A stretch of DNA of 6,892 nucleotides, from contig WBUW01000166.1 in NCBI GenBank assembly GCA_008933495.1, positions 1 through 6,892 on the forward strand, read 5' to 3'. The notes under the pieces are model-generated. The model was not told where the DNA came from. It did no database searches and worked only from the letters and a program-made list of their open reading frames with translations. This document shows, piece by piece, positions 1 through 5,073 of this stretch; within the stretch, counting starts at the first letter, position 1, and each line of letters begins with the position of its first letter. This DNA is from Pseudorhodoplanes sp. Lineage in GTDB: Bacteria; Pseudomonadota; Alphaproteobacteria; Rhizobiales; Xanthobacteraceae. The position numbers and the translations under genes were made by a program.

Positions 1-2
1 TG

Positions 3-533
3 CACATGCTGCTCTATGGCGCCTATGGCCTGGTGGTGATGCATGTCGCGCTCGGGGCCATGCAGACGAGCCGCAATCCCGCCATTCCGATCCTGCTCGC
101 GGCCGGTCTTGGCATCGTCGCCGGACCGCATCTGGTCGCCGGCTGGCGCGAGCGCGGCCGCCATGCAAGGACCGCCGGGGCCGGTGGCTGGATCGCGGTC
201 GGGCCGCCGGATTCGATCCCCGACAAGGGCGCGCGCATCGTCAGTGCGCCGGGCGGGGAGCGCATCGCCGTCTTTCGCGACGGCAATCGCGTCGGGGCGG
301 TGAGCAATCTCTGTGCGCATCAGAACGGACCGCTGGGCGAAGGCCGCATCATCGACGGCTGCATCACCTGCCCCTGGCACGGCTATCAGTACCGGCTGGA
401 CGACGGCTGCGCGCCGCCGCCCTTCACCGAGAAGCTTGCGACCTATCGGATGTGGATCGCGCGCGGCATCATCGAAGTCGATCCGCGCGCGCTCGCGCCG
501 GGGACGCCGGCGGCGATCGCGATTTCACCGTAA
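3..533 (+). CDS. Membrane-anchored Rieske [2Fe-2S] protein with ferric-reductase-like N-terminus (5' partial)
   Basis: The reading frame is open to the left edge, so the N-terminus lies outside the window; residue 1 below is the Met at position 6. Residues 1-19 and about 27-46 are hydrophobic helices. The first begins with His just before Met1 (codon 3-5) and has a second at His13, an H-x12-H spacing like the b-haem ligands of ferric reductase/MsrQ-type membrane domains. Residues 60-160 are a Rieske domain: Cys103-Ala-His105, 16 residues, then Cys122-Pro-Trp-His125, the four cluster ligands. It probably passes electrons between a membrane haem and a redox partner through the [2Fe-2S] cluster. 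The next gene, 24 bases downstream, also has a Rieske domain, so the two probably form an operon. The Rieske assignment is secure. The ferric-reductase reading rests on one helix pair and is inference. The substrate is unknown. Confidence 0.85.
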   Translation, partial: HMLLYGAYGLVVMHVALGAMQTSRNPAIPILLAAGLGIVAGPHLVAGWRERGRHARTAGAGGWIAVGPPDSIPDKGARIVSAPGGERIAVFRDGNRVGAVSNLCAHQNGPLGEGRIIDGCITCPWHGYQYRLDDGCAPPPFTEKLATYRMWIARGIIEVDPRALAPGTPAAIAISP

Positions 534-557
534 CAACAGCAAACCGGAGCGTGCAGC

Positions 558-1649
558 ATGGCGGACGGCGGGGAGTGGCTCGATCTGGGTTTGGCCGGAG
601 ACCTGGCGAAGAAACCGCTGCAGCAGGTGAGCGTCGGCGGGCGCGACTTTGCGGTGTCCTACCGCGACGGAACCTTCGGCGTGGTCGGCAATGCCTGCAA
701 TCATGTCGGCGGGCCGCTCGGCTGCGGCCATCTCGACGGCGAATATATTACCTGTCCGTGGCACGCCTGGAAATTCCACCGCACGACCGGGGAGGGCGAG
801 CCGGGCTTCGAGCAGGACCGCGTGCCGTCCTATCCGGTCAAGGTCGAGGGCGGGCGCCTGCTGATCGACCTGTCGCGCGCGACCAAGCGCAGCCGCAAGC
901 CGCACGATCCGCATCCGCTGGCGCGCACGCCCAAGCGCGAGCCCGGCCCCTTGCGGCTTGTCGGTTTGTCGACCACCGCCATGGACGGCAAATATCCGCG
1001 CTTCTCCGGCTCCGACCATCTGCTCGGCCATGCGCTTTCCGCCGCGCAGGCGGCGGGCGCGGAGACCAAGCTCATCCGGCTGAACGACCTGACGTTCCGC
1101 GCGTGCGAGGGCTATTATTCCAAGGCCGCGCGCGCCTGCACCTGGCCGTGCTCGATCACGCTCATGGATTCGGCCGACCAGATGGACCGCGTCTACGACG
1201 CCTTCGTGCACTGGGCCGACGTCATCATCGTCGGCACGCCGATCCGCTGGGGCGCGGCGTCCTCGCTCTACTTCAAGATGGCGGAGCGGCTCAATTGCGT
1301 GCAGAACGCGATCACCACCCATAACCGCGTCCTGATCCGCAACAAGATTGCCGGCTTCATCATCGTCGGCGGTCAGGACAATATCCAGGGCGTTGCCGGC
1401 CAGATGCTCGGCTTCTTCGCCGAGCTCGGCTTCATCTTTCCGCAGTTTCCCTACATCGCGCATTCGCGCGGCTGGTCGCGCGAGGACATGGAACGCAATA
1501 TCGAGGTGGTGCGCACCTCAAAGGAGCTCGCCGACGGCGCCGCCAAGCTCGCCGCGCGCTGCCTCGAACTGGCCGCCGATCTGATCGCGCGCGACGAGGC
1601 GCCGACCGCGATTGAGCGCGGCGGCCGCAAGGCCCATGCCCTGACTTGA
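558..1649 (+). CDS. Fusion of a Rieske [2Fe-2S] domain and a flavodoxin-fold NAD(P)H-dependent FMN reductase
   Basis: A 363-residue soluble protein with two domains. Residues 7-105 are Rieske-type: ligands Cys47-Asn-His49, 16 residues, Cys66-Pro-Trp-His69, followed by the usual beta-rich tail. A basic, proline- and histidine-rich linker (about 106-130) joins a flavodoxin-like domain (132-345) of the NADPH-dependent FMN reductase / iron-sulfur flavoprotein superfamily: first strand LRLVGLS at 132-138, the strand-loop ADVIIVGTPIRWGAASS (220-236) that normally cradles FMN, and GFIIVGGQDNIQG (266-278). Cys183, Cys194 and Cys198 sit where iron-sulfur flavoproteins carry their compact cysteine motif, but the spacing is not canonical. 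The ATG is supported by GGAG at 546-549, eight bases upstream. It likely moves electrons between NAD(P)H or FMN and a [2Fe-2S] centre, perhaps with the membrane Rieske protein encoded just before it. The physiological substrate is not recognisable. Confidence 0.88.
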   Translation: MADGGEWLDLGLAGDLAKKPLQQVSVGGRDFAVSYRDGTFGVVGNACNHVGGPLGCGHLDGEYITCPWHAWKFHRTTGEGEPGFEQDRVPSYPVKVEGGRLLIDLSRATKRSRKPHDPHPLARTPKREPGPLRLVGLSTTAMDGKYPRFSGSDHLLGHALSAAQAAGAETKLIRLNDLTFRACEGYYSKAARACTWPCSITLMDSADQMDRVYDAFVHWADVIIVGTPIRWGAASSLYFKMAERLNCVQNAITTHNRVLIRNKIAGFIIVGGQDNIQGVAGQMLGFFAELGFIFPQFPYIAHSRGWSREDMERNIEVVRTSKELADGAAKLAARCLELAADLIARDEAPTAIERGGRKAHALT

Positions 1650-1681
1650 GCGCAGTGCCTGGAAGGTTTGTCCGGATCGGT

Positions 1682-1792
1682 TCAGGACTTGCGTGCGCCA
1701 CGCGAGTAGACGTCGGCCCACGCCAGAACGAGCCCGAACACCAGGAAGGCGAACACCACGGCGGACACGATGATGGCGGTTTCGGTGGGCAT
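1682..1792 (-). CDS. Small single-helix membrane protein, 36 residues
   Basis: A short reading frame starts with ATG at 1792 and ends with TGA at 1684-1682. The protein begins MPTETAIIVSAVVFAF and ends WADVYSRGARKS. Residues 6-24 form one uninterrupted hydrophobic helix ending in Leu-Ala-Trp. The C-terminal tail has four positive charges (two Arg before the end, Lys, and one more Arg-containing turn at most), so by the positive-inside rule the tail should be cytoplasmic and the N-terminus periplasmic. A strong Shine-Dalgarno GAGGA lies seven bases upstream. It converges on the Rieske-flavodoxin gene with a 32-base gap and lies downstream of tRNA-Glu on the same strand. I recall similar tiny membrane proteins in Bradyrhizobium-type genomes but know no function. 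Its size invites being overlooked. It could be a free-standing small protein or a subunit of a membrane complex; the sequence does not say which. Confidence 0.75.
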   Translation of the reverse strand: MPTETAIIVSAVVFAFLVFGLVLAWADVYSRGARKS

Positions 1793-1799
1793 GACTGAC

Positions 1800-1804
1800 T
1801 CCTC
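1800..1804 (-). promoter_or_regulatory. Shine-Dalgarno site of the 36-residue membrane protein
   Basis: GAGGA on the minus strand, seven bases before the ATG at 1792. It is one of the best ribosome binding sites in the window and is the main reason to accept so short a gene. Confidence 0.7.
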
Positions 1805-1871
1805 GAACGAGATTCCAGGGCCATCACATCCGACCCGGCGCCACCGACATTGATCCCGGTCAAGATTGGCG

Positions 1872-1886
1872 GCGCGCGCGGCGCGC
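1872..1886 (-). terminator. GC hairpin just downstream of tRNA-Glu (possible terminator)
   Basis: On the minus strand GCGCGC pairs with GCGCGC across a three-base loop, beginning seven bases after the tRNA-Glu CCA end. No real T-tract follows, and the surrounding sequence is low-complexity GC that can pair in several registers. The position fits a transcript end, but the hairpin alone is weak evidence. Confidence 0.28.
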
Positions 1887-1893
1887 AGCGAAA

Positions 1894-1968
1894 TGGCGTC
1901 CCCACGGGGAATCGAACCCCGGTCTTCACCGTGAAAGGGTGATGTCCTGACCGCTAGACGATGGGGAC
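1894..1968 (-). tRNA. tRNA-Glu (anticodon UUC)
   Basis: A complete 75-base cloverleaf on the minus strand. The acceptor stem GTCCCCA pairs with TGGGGAC, followed by discriminator G and an encoded CCA at 1896-1894. The D-arm carries CTAGCGGTCAGGAC, and the T-arm carries GGTTCGATTCC. The anticodon loop CTTTCAC (1937-1931) gives anticodon TTC at 1935-1933, which reads GAA/GAG. The body matches bacterial tRNA-Glu closely. A candidate promoter lies directly upstream. Confidence 0.97.
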
Positions 1969-1980
1969 GTGCGGGGGCGA

Positions 1981-2009
1981 GGTATAGTCACGCGCGGCGC
2001 CACAGGCAA
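1981..2009 (-). promoter_or_regulatory. Candidate sigma-70 promoter of tRNA-Glu
   Basis: On the minus strand, -35 TTGCCT (2009-2004) and -10 TATACC (1986-1981) are separated by 17 bases, each matching four of six consensus positions. Transcription would start near 1974, a few bases before the mature tRNA end at 1968. The distance and orientation suit a stable RNA gene. This is inferred from sequence only. Confidence 0.5.
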
Positions 2010-2036
2010 GCCGCGCCTGCGCCCGGTCGACGCGCC

Positions 2037-2495
2037 TCACCAGTGGCCGGTATTGGGCATCGAGGTCCAGGGCTCGCGCGCGGGCAGCGCCGCGCCTTTC
2101 TGCAACAGTTCGATCGACTGGCGGTCGGGCGAGCGCACGAAGGCCATGCGGCCGTCGCGCGGCGGCCGGTTGATGGTGACGCCCGCCTTCATCAGCCGCT
2201 CGCAGACCGCGTAGATGTCGTCGACCTCGTAGGCGAGATGTCCGAAATAGCGCGCCTCGCCGTAATCCTCGCGCTCCCAGTTATAGGTGAGTTCCAGGAC
2301 CGGAGCCGGGAAGCGGCCGGTCTTGCGGCTATCCGCCACCCGCGCCGCGTCGCCCGGTGCGTCGAGGAACACATTGGTGTAGCGGCCCTTCTCGTCGTCG
2401 TAGCGGCGGACCTCCCTGAGCCCGAGCTTGTCGCAGAAGAAGTCGAGCGCGGCATCGAGGTCGCGCACGCGCAGCATCGTATGGAGGTAACGCAC
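2037..2495 (-). CDS. gloA: Lactoylglutathione lyase (glyoxalase I)
   Basis: A 152-residue cytoplasmic enzyme of the vicinal-oxygen-chelate family. It isomerises the hemithioacetal of methylglyoxal and glutathione to S-lactoylglutathione, the first step of methylglyoxal detoxification. The four metal ligands are visible: His5 in YLHTML, Glu68 in LELTYNW, His86 in FGHLAYEVDD and Glu129 in SIELLQKG. The short, helix-poor form without the eukaryotic insertions is typical of Ni/Co-dependent bacterial enzymes. I chose the GTG at 2495 because the protein then begins MRYLHTML as in the family and a GGGAG lies eight bases upstream. An in-frame ATG at 2585 would add 30 unrelated residues. Compared with E. 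coli GloA, the loop before the Glu68 strand is longer (about residues 46-64, APGDAARVADSRKTGRFP). It is transcribed divergently from the sirtuin gene. Confidence 0.93.
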   Translation of the reverse strand: MRYLHTMLRVRDLDAALDFFCDKLGLREVRRYDDEKGRYTNVFLDAPGDAARVADSRKTGRFPAPVLELTYNWEREDYGEARYFGHLAYEVDDIYAVCERLMKAGVTINRPPRDGRMAFVRSPDRQSIELLQKGAALPAREPWTSMPNTGHW

Positions 2496-2503
2496 AGGAC
2501 GGT

Positions 2504-2508
2504 CTCCC
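2504..2508 (-). promoter_or_regulatory. Shine-Dalgarno site that sets the gloA GTG start
   Basis: GGGAG within GAGGGAGA on the minus strand, eight bases before the GTG at 2495. It supports the GTG over the upstream in-frame ATG at 2585, which would place this site inside the coding region. Confidence 0.65.
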
Positions 2509-2539
2509 TCGGGGTTGCCGGACGGCGATCGCTTTCCCG

Positions 2540-2569
2540 GATATAGGGAGCGAACGGCCGCCCGCACAA
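2540..2569 (-). promoter_or_regulatory. Candidate promoter of gloA
   Basis: On the minus strand, TTGTGC (2569-2564) and TATATC (2545-2540) are 18 bases apart. Read as CTTG-N-CTATAT it resembles alphaproteobacterial housekeeping promoters. The start would be near 2533, giving a leader of roughly 38 bases that contains the Shine-Dalgarno site. The -35 match is poor, so confidence is moderate. Confidence 0.4.
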
Positions 2570-2648
2570 GCGCCGCCGGAGGCACGCTCCTGGCGCGAAA
2601 ACCCCGGCGGTCGCCGCCGCCGCCGCGCGATCCCGCCGCTGAACGCTC

Positions 2649-2676
2649 TTCACCCCGGCCGATTGCGCTTTAATAT
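2649..2676 (+). promoter_or_regulatory. Candidate promoter of the sirtuin gene (possibly leaderless)
   Basis: TTCACC (2649-2654) and TAATAT (2671-2676) are 16 bases apart, each with four of six consensus positions. The AT-rich -10 stands out from its GC-rich surroundings. Transcription would begin around 2683-2685, which is the ATG itself, and there is no Shine-Dalgarno sequence before that ATG. Confidence 0.4.
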
Positions 2677-2684
2677 CCCGCGCC

Positions 2685-3446
2685 ATGATGCCTTCCGACC
2701 TTGGAACCTCGGTTGCGCGGCTGCACGATCTTGTCGCCGAAGCCGCCGCCATCCTGCCCTTCACCGGCGCCGGCATTTCGACCGAATGCGGCATTCCCGA
2801 TTTCCGGTCGCCGGGCGGGCTGTGGGAAAAAACCCGGCCGATCCCGTTCGATGCCTTCATGGCGAGCGCCGCGATGCGGGCGGAGGCCTGGCGGCGGCGC
2901 TTTGCGATGCAGGGGCATTTCGGGCAGGCGCGGCCGGGGCGGGGCCACCGGGCGCTGGCAAGCCTCTATCGCGCCGGCAAGGTGCCGGCCGTCGTCACCC
3001 AGAACATCGACAATCTTCATCAATTGTCCGGCGTCGCCCCCGCCGACGTCGTGGAACTGCACGGCAACACGACCTACGCGGCCTGCCTTGACTGCGAACA
3101 GCGCTACGAACTCGACTGGGTGAAGGCGCGCTTCGAGGCCGCGGGCGAACAGCCGCCCGAATGCGCGTGCGGCGGCTACATCAAGACCGCAACCGTGTCG
3201 TTCGGTCAGGCGATGCCGGCCGCGGCCATGGCGCGTGCCGAAGCGCTCGCCGATACTTGCGATCTCTTCATCGCCATCGGTTCCTCGCTCGTGGTCTGGC
3301 CGGCGGCCGGATTTCCGCTGCGCGCGAAAAAGAGGGGCGCGAAGCTCGTCATCGTCAATCGCGAACCGACCGATTTCGACGAAATTGCCGATCTGGTGAT
3401 CCGGCAGGACATCGGCGATGCGCTGGCCCCGTTCATCGCCGACTGA
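2685..3446 (+). CDS. Sir2-family NAD-dependent protein deacylase (sirtuin)
   Basis: A 253-residue cytoplasmic sirtuin that removes acyl groups from protein lysines using NAD+, releasing nicotinamide and O-acyl-ADP-ribose. All family motifs are present in order: GAGIS (28-32), GIPDFRSPGGLW (36-47), TQNIDNLHQ (105-113), catalytic His126 in VELHG, zinc ligands Cys134-x2-Cys137 and Cys160-x-Cys162, TVSFGQ (170-175), GSS (199-201) and VNRE (224-227). The second zinc pair is C-x-C rather than the usual C-x2-C. Length is normal for bacterial sirtuins. It is not an obvious class III desuccinylase, because the region after GGLW lacks a recognisable Tyr-x2-Arg acyl-recognition pair, so I give no cobB symbol. 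ATG at 2685 and 2688 are both possible; neither has a Shine-Dalgarno site. The substrate is unknown. Confidence 0.95.
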   Translation: MMPSDLGTSVARLHDLVAEAAAILPFTGAGISTECGIPDFRSPGGLWEKTRPIPFDAFMASAAMRAEAWRRRFAMQGHFGQARPGRGHRALASLYRAGKVPAVVTQNIDNLHQLSGVAPADVVELHGNTTYAACLDCEQRYELDWVKARFEAAGEQPPECACGGYIKTATVSFGQAMPAAAMARAEALADTCDLFIAIGSSLVVWPAAGFPLRAKKRGAKLVIVNREPTDFDEIADLVIRQDIGDALAPFIAD

Positions 3447-3488
3447 TTCGCATCCGATGCAACTTTTGCACAGGCTCATTCACAGCAC

Positions 3489-3505
3489 GCGCGCAAGCGC
3501 ATTTT
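3489..3505 (+). terminator. Weak hairpin with T-rich tail after the sirtuin gene
   Basis: GCGC (3489-3492), a GCAA tetraloop and GCGC (3497-3500) are followed by ATTTTCCACTTTT, about 40 bases after the sirtuin stop. A four-pair stem with a GNRA loop and a broken T-tract makes a marginal terminator. The same AT-rich stretch may belong to the cold shock gene's promoter. Confidence 0.25.
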
Positions 3506-3599
3506 CCACTTTTCCGTCGGCGCGCGAGTGTTAAGCTTTGTTGCGATAGATTCGTTCAAACGCCCGGCAAGAGGCGGCAAAGCGGCGGCTCGCGACGTC

Positions 3600-4208
3600 A
3601 TGGCGTCCGACGGGATCGGTCCGAAAGGGCCCGGGGCAGATTTTGATCTGGAGTTGGATCGCAACGCGGGCACCGCGCCGGATGCGGCTGCGAACCTCAT
3701 CGAAATCTCCGGCATGATCAAATGGTTCGACGTGGCGAAGGGATTCGGTTTCGTCGTCCCCGATAACGGGATGCCGGACGTGCTTCTGCACGTGACCTGC
3801 CTGCGCCGCGACGGGTTCCAGACCGCCTATGAGGGGGCGCGGGTGGTCTGCGAGGTGCTGCAACGCCCGAAGGGCTTGCAGGCGTTCCGCGTCCTGTCGA
3901 TGGACGAATCGACCGCGATCCATCCCGCGCAGATGCCGGCGCCGCGCACCCATGTCACGGTCACGCCCACCAGCGGGCTCGAGCGCGCGATCGTGAAATG
4001 GTTCAACCGCTTGCGCGGCTTCGGTTTCCTGACCCGCGGCGAGGGGACGCCGGACATTTTCGTCCACATGGAGACGCTGCGCCGCTACGGCATGACCGAG
4101 CTGCGGCCGGGGCAGACCGTGCTGGTGCGCTTCGGACCCGGGCCCAAGGGCCTGATGGCGGCCGAGGTGCAGCCCGACGGCGGGTCGCACGGTCCCGCCT
4201 CGCATTGA
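3600..4208 (+). CDS. Two-domain cold shock protein (tandem CSD, CspA family)
   Basis: A 202-residue single-stranded nucleic-acid-binding protein with two cold shock domains, the alphaproteobacterial arrangement also seen in Caulobacter CspC/CspD. Domain 1 spans about 36-102, with RNP1-like KGFGFV (47-52) and RNP2-like VLLHV (61-65). Domain 2 spans about 129-190, with RGFGFL (139-144) and DIFVH (152-156). The linker (about 103-128) is proline- and threonine-rich, and an acidic tail of about 35 residues precedes domain 1. It probably melts RNA structure or modulates transcription termination and translation in cold or stationary phase. I chose ATG 3600, giving MASDG as in homologues I recall. 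An in-frame GTG at 3528 would add 24 basic residues, and neither start has a well-spaced Shine-Dalgarno site. The DUF192 gene follows after 135 bases. Confidence 0.93.
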   Translation: MASDGIGPKGPGADFDLELDRNAGTAPDAAANLIEISGMIKWFDVAKGFGFVVPDNGMPDVLLHVTCLRRDGFQTAYEGARVVCEVLQRPKGLQAFRVLSMDESTAIHPAQMPAPRTHVTVTPTSGLERAIVKWFNRLRGFGFLTRGEGTPDIFVHMETLRRYGMTELRPGQTVLVRFGPGPKGLMAAEVQPDGGSHGPASH

Positions 4209-4343
4209 CCCCGCCACCGCATTGACCGTCGCGGCCTGACCTGCTTCACATCCCGGTGTGCCGCCGGTACGGCTGGCGCGCGCCGGTCCTGTACGCGCAG
4301 GCCGGCCGTTTCGAAACCCTCTCGTTCCGCTTGCCGCCTCCCG

Positions 4344-4832
4344 ATGTCCATGCAGACGGTCTGGCCCTTGTTGTCGCGGCGCCGCGTCATGGCGGCGCTG
4401 GCGCTCGCCTTCGCCGCCGGTTGCGGCGGCGCGCCCGCCGCCGAAGGTCAGGCCCCGCTGCAGACGGTGGAAATCGTCAGCCGGAGCGGGGTGCACGTCT
4501 TTTCGGTCGAGTTCGTCGCCAACGACGCCGACCGCGCCAAGGGCCTGATGTTCCGGCGCGAATTGCCGGAGGGGCGCGGCATGTTGTTCGATTTCGGGCG
4601 CGAGCAGGAGGTGTCGATGTGGATGCAGAACACCTACATCCCGCTCGACATGATTTTCATCACCGGCGACGGCCGCATCCGCCGGATCGCGGAGAATACC
4701 GAGCCGCTCTCCACCAACGTCATTCCCTCGGGCGGGCCGGTGCGCGGCGTCCTCGAAGTGATCGGGGGAACCGCGCGCAAGCTCGGCATCCGGCCCGGCG
4801 ACCGGGTCGCGCACCGCATCTTCAACCGCTGA
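4344..4832 (+). CDS. Exported DUF192 family protein
   Basis: A 162-residue protein with an export signal and a DUF192 domain. The N-terminus has SRRRVM (11-16) followed by a hydrophobic run (17-26) and Cys27. The arginine cluster resembles a Tat motif (S-R-R-x-hydrophobic). AAGC before Cys27 is a poor lipobox, and APAAEG further on could be a signal peptidase I site. The domain covers about 40-160, with its hallmarks: RAKGLMFR (64-71), GMLFDFG (79-85), MWMQNTYIPLDMIFI (92-106) and VLEVIGG then GIRPGD (136-153). The family is small, beta-rich, extracytoplasmic and of unknown biochemical function. ATG 4344 and 4350 are both possible; neither has a visible ribosome binding site. The gene lies between the cold shock gene and tRNA-Pro on the same strand, an arrangement I recall from rhizobial genomes but cannot verify here. 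Confidence 0.92.
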   Translation: MSMQTVWPLLSRRRVMAALALAFAAGCGGAPAAEGQAPLQTVEIVSRSGVHVFSVEFVANDADRAKGLMFRRELPEGRGMLFDFGREQEVSMWMQNTYIPLDMIFITGDGRIRRIAENTEPLSTNVIPSGGPVRGVLEVIGGTARKLGIRPGDRVAHRIFNR

Positions 4833-4908
4833 GGGCGGCCGCCGCCCGGGCGCGCACCGGCGCCAACATTCCGGTGGAGCGGCGGGCGCGAACGGGGTAT
4901 GTCAGCCC

Positions 4909-4933
4909 CGCCGCCGGGATTGGCCCGGCGGCG
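4909..4933. terminator. Perfect 10-bp GC hairpin between the DUF192 gene and tRNA-Pro
   Basis: CGCCGCCGGG (4909-4918), loop ATTGG, CCCGGCGGCG (4924-4933): a perfect inverted repeat with ten G-C or C-G pairs. It lies 76 bases after the DUF192 stop and 20 bases before tRNA-Pro. No T-tract follows, so it is not a classical intrinsic terminator. It may stop or pause transcription, or protect the 3' end of the DUF192 mRNA. Confidence 0.45.
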
Positions 4934-4953
4934 CGACAAACGCCGCCCGGACT

Positions 4954-5030
4954 CGGGGCATAGCGCAGCCTGGTAGCGCATCTGCTTTGGGAGCAGAGGG
5001 TCGCAGGTTCAAATCCTGCTGCCCCGACCA
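4954..5030 (+). tRNA. tRNA-Pro (anticodon UGG)
   Basis: A complete 77-base cloverleaf with encoded CCA. The acceptor CGGGGCA pairs with TGCCCCG, followed by discriminator A and CCA (5028-5030). The D-arm is GCGCAGCCTGGTAGCGC, the anticodon stem TCTGC/GCAGA encloses TTTGGGA with anticodon TGG at 4988-4990, and the T-arm is GCAGGTTCAAATCCTGC. The body is that of bacterial tRNA-Pro, starting with C as expected. No clear promoter of its own is visible, because the perfect hairpin occupies the space where one would be. Confidence 0.97.
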
Positions 5031-5073
5031 TCCGGACACGGCGGCGGCGAACGGCAGAAACGGACGACAGGTC

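Noticed and set aside
525..1463. A 312-codon open frame on the minus strand under the Rieske-flavodoxin gene
   Set aside because: It is antisense to a clear two-domain protein, its predicted residues are rich in Arg, Ala and Gly with no recognisable domain, and high GC content alone gives long antisense frames.
1670..1688. Inverted repeat between the converging Rieske-flavodoxin and small membrane protein genes
   Set aside because: Only four outer pairs plus two inner pairs around a mismatch, no T-tract, and it overlaps the end of the small gene; too weak to call a terminator.
3458..3470. TGCAA-CTT-TTGCA mini palindrome after the sirtuin gene
   Set aside because: A five-pair stem with a three-base loop and no T-tract, expected by chance; there is no evidence it is an operator.
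3528..3599. Upstream GTG start for the cold shock protein
   Set aside because: It would add 24 basic residues unlike the acidic N-termini I recall in the family, and has no Shine-Dalgarno site. ATG 3600 is preferred but not proven.
3531..4814. A 427-codon minus-strand frame under the cold shock and DUF192 genes
   Set aside because: It runs across two well-supported genes and their spacer, has low-complexity Arg/His/Gly composition and no domain. It mirrors the codon bias of the sense strand.
4987..5073. N-terminal extension of the NDUFS4-like frame
   Set aside because: The extension would be translated from tRNA-Pro and does not resemble the family; ATG 5074 gives the expected MVARIY start.
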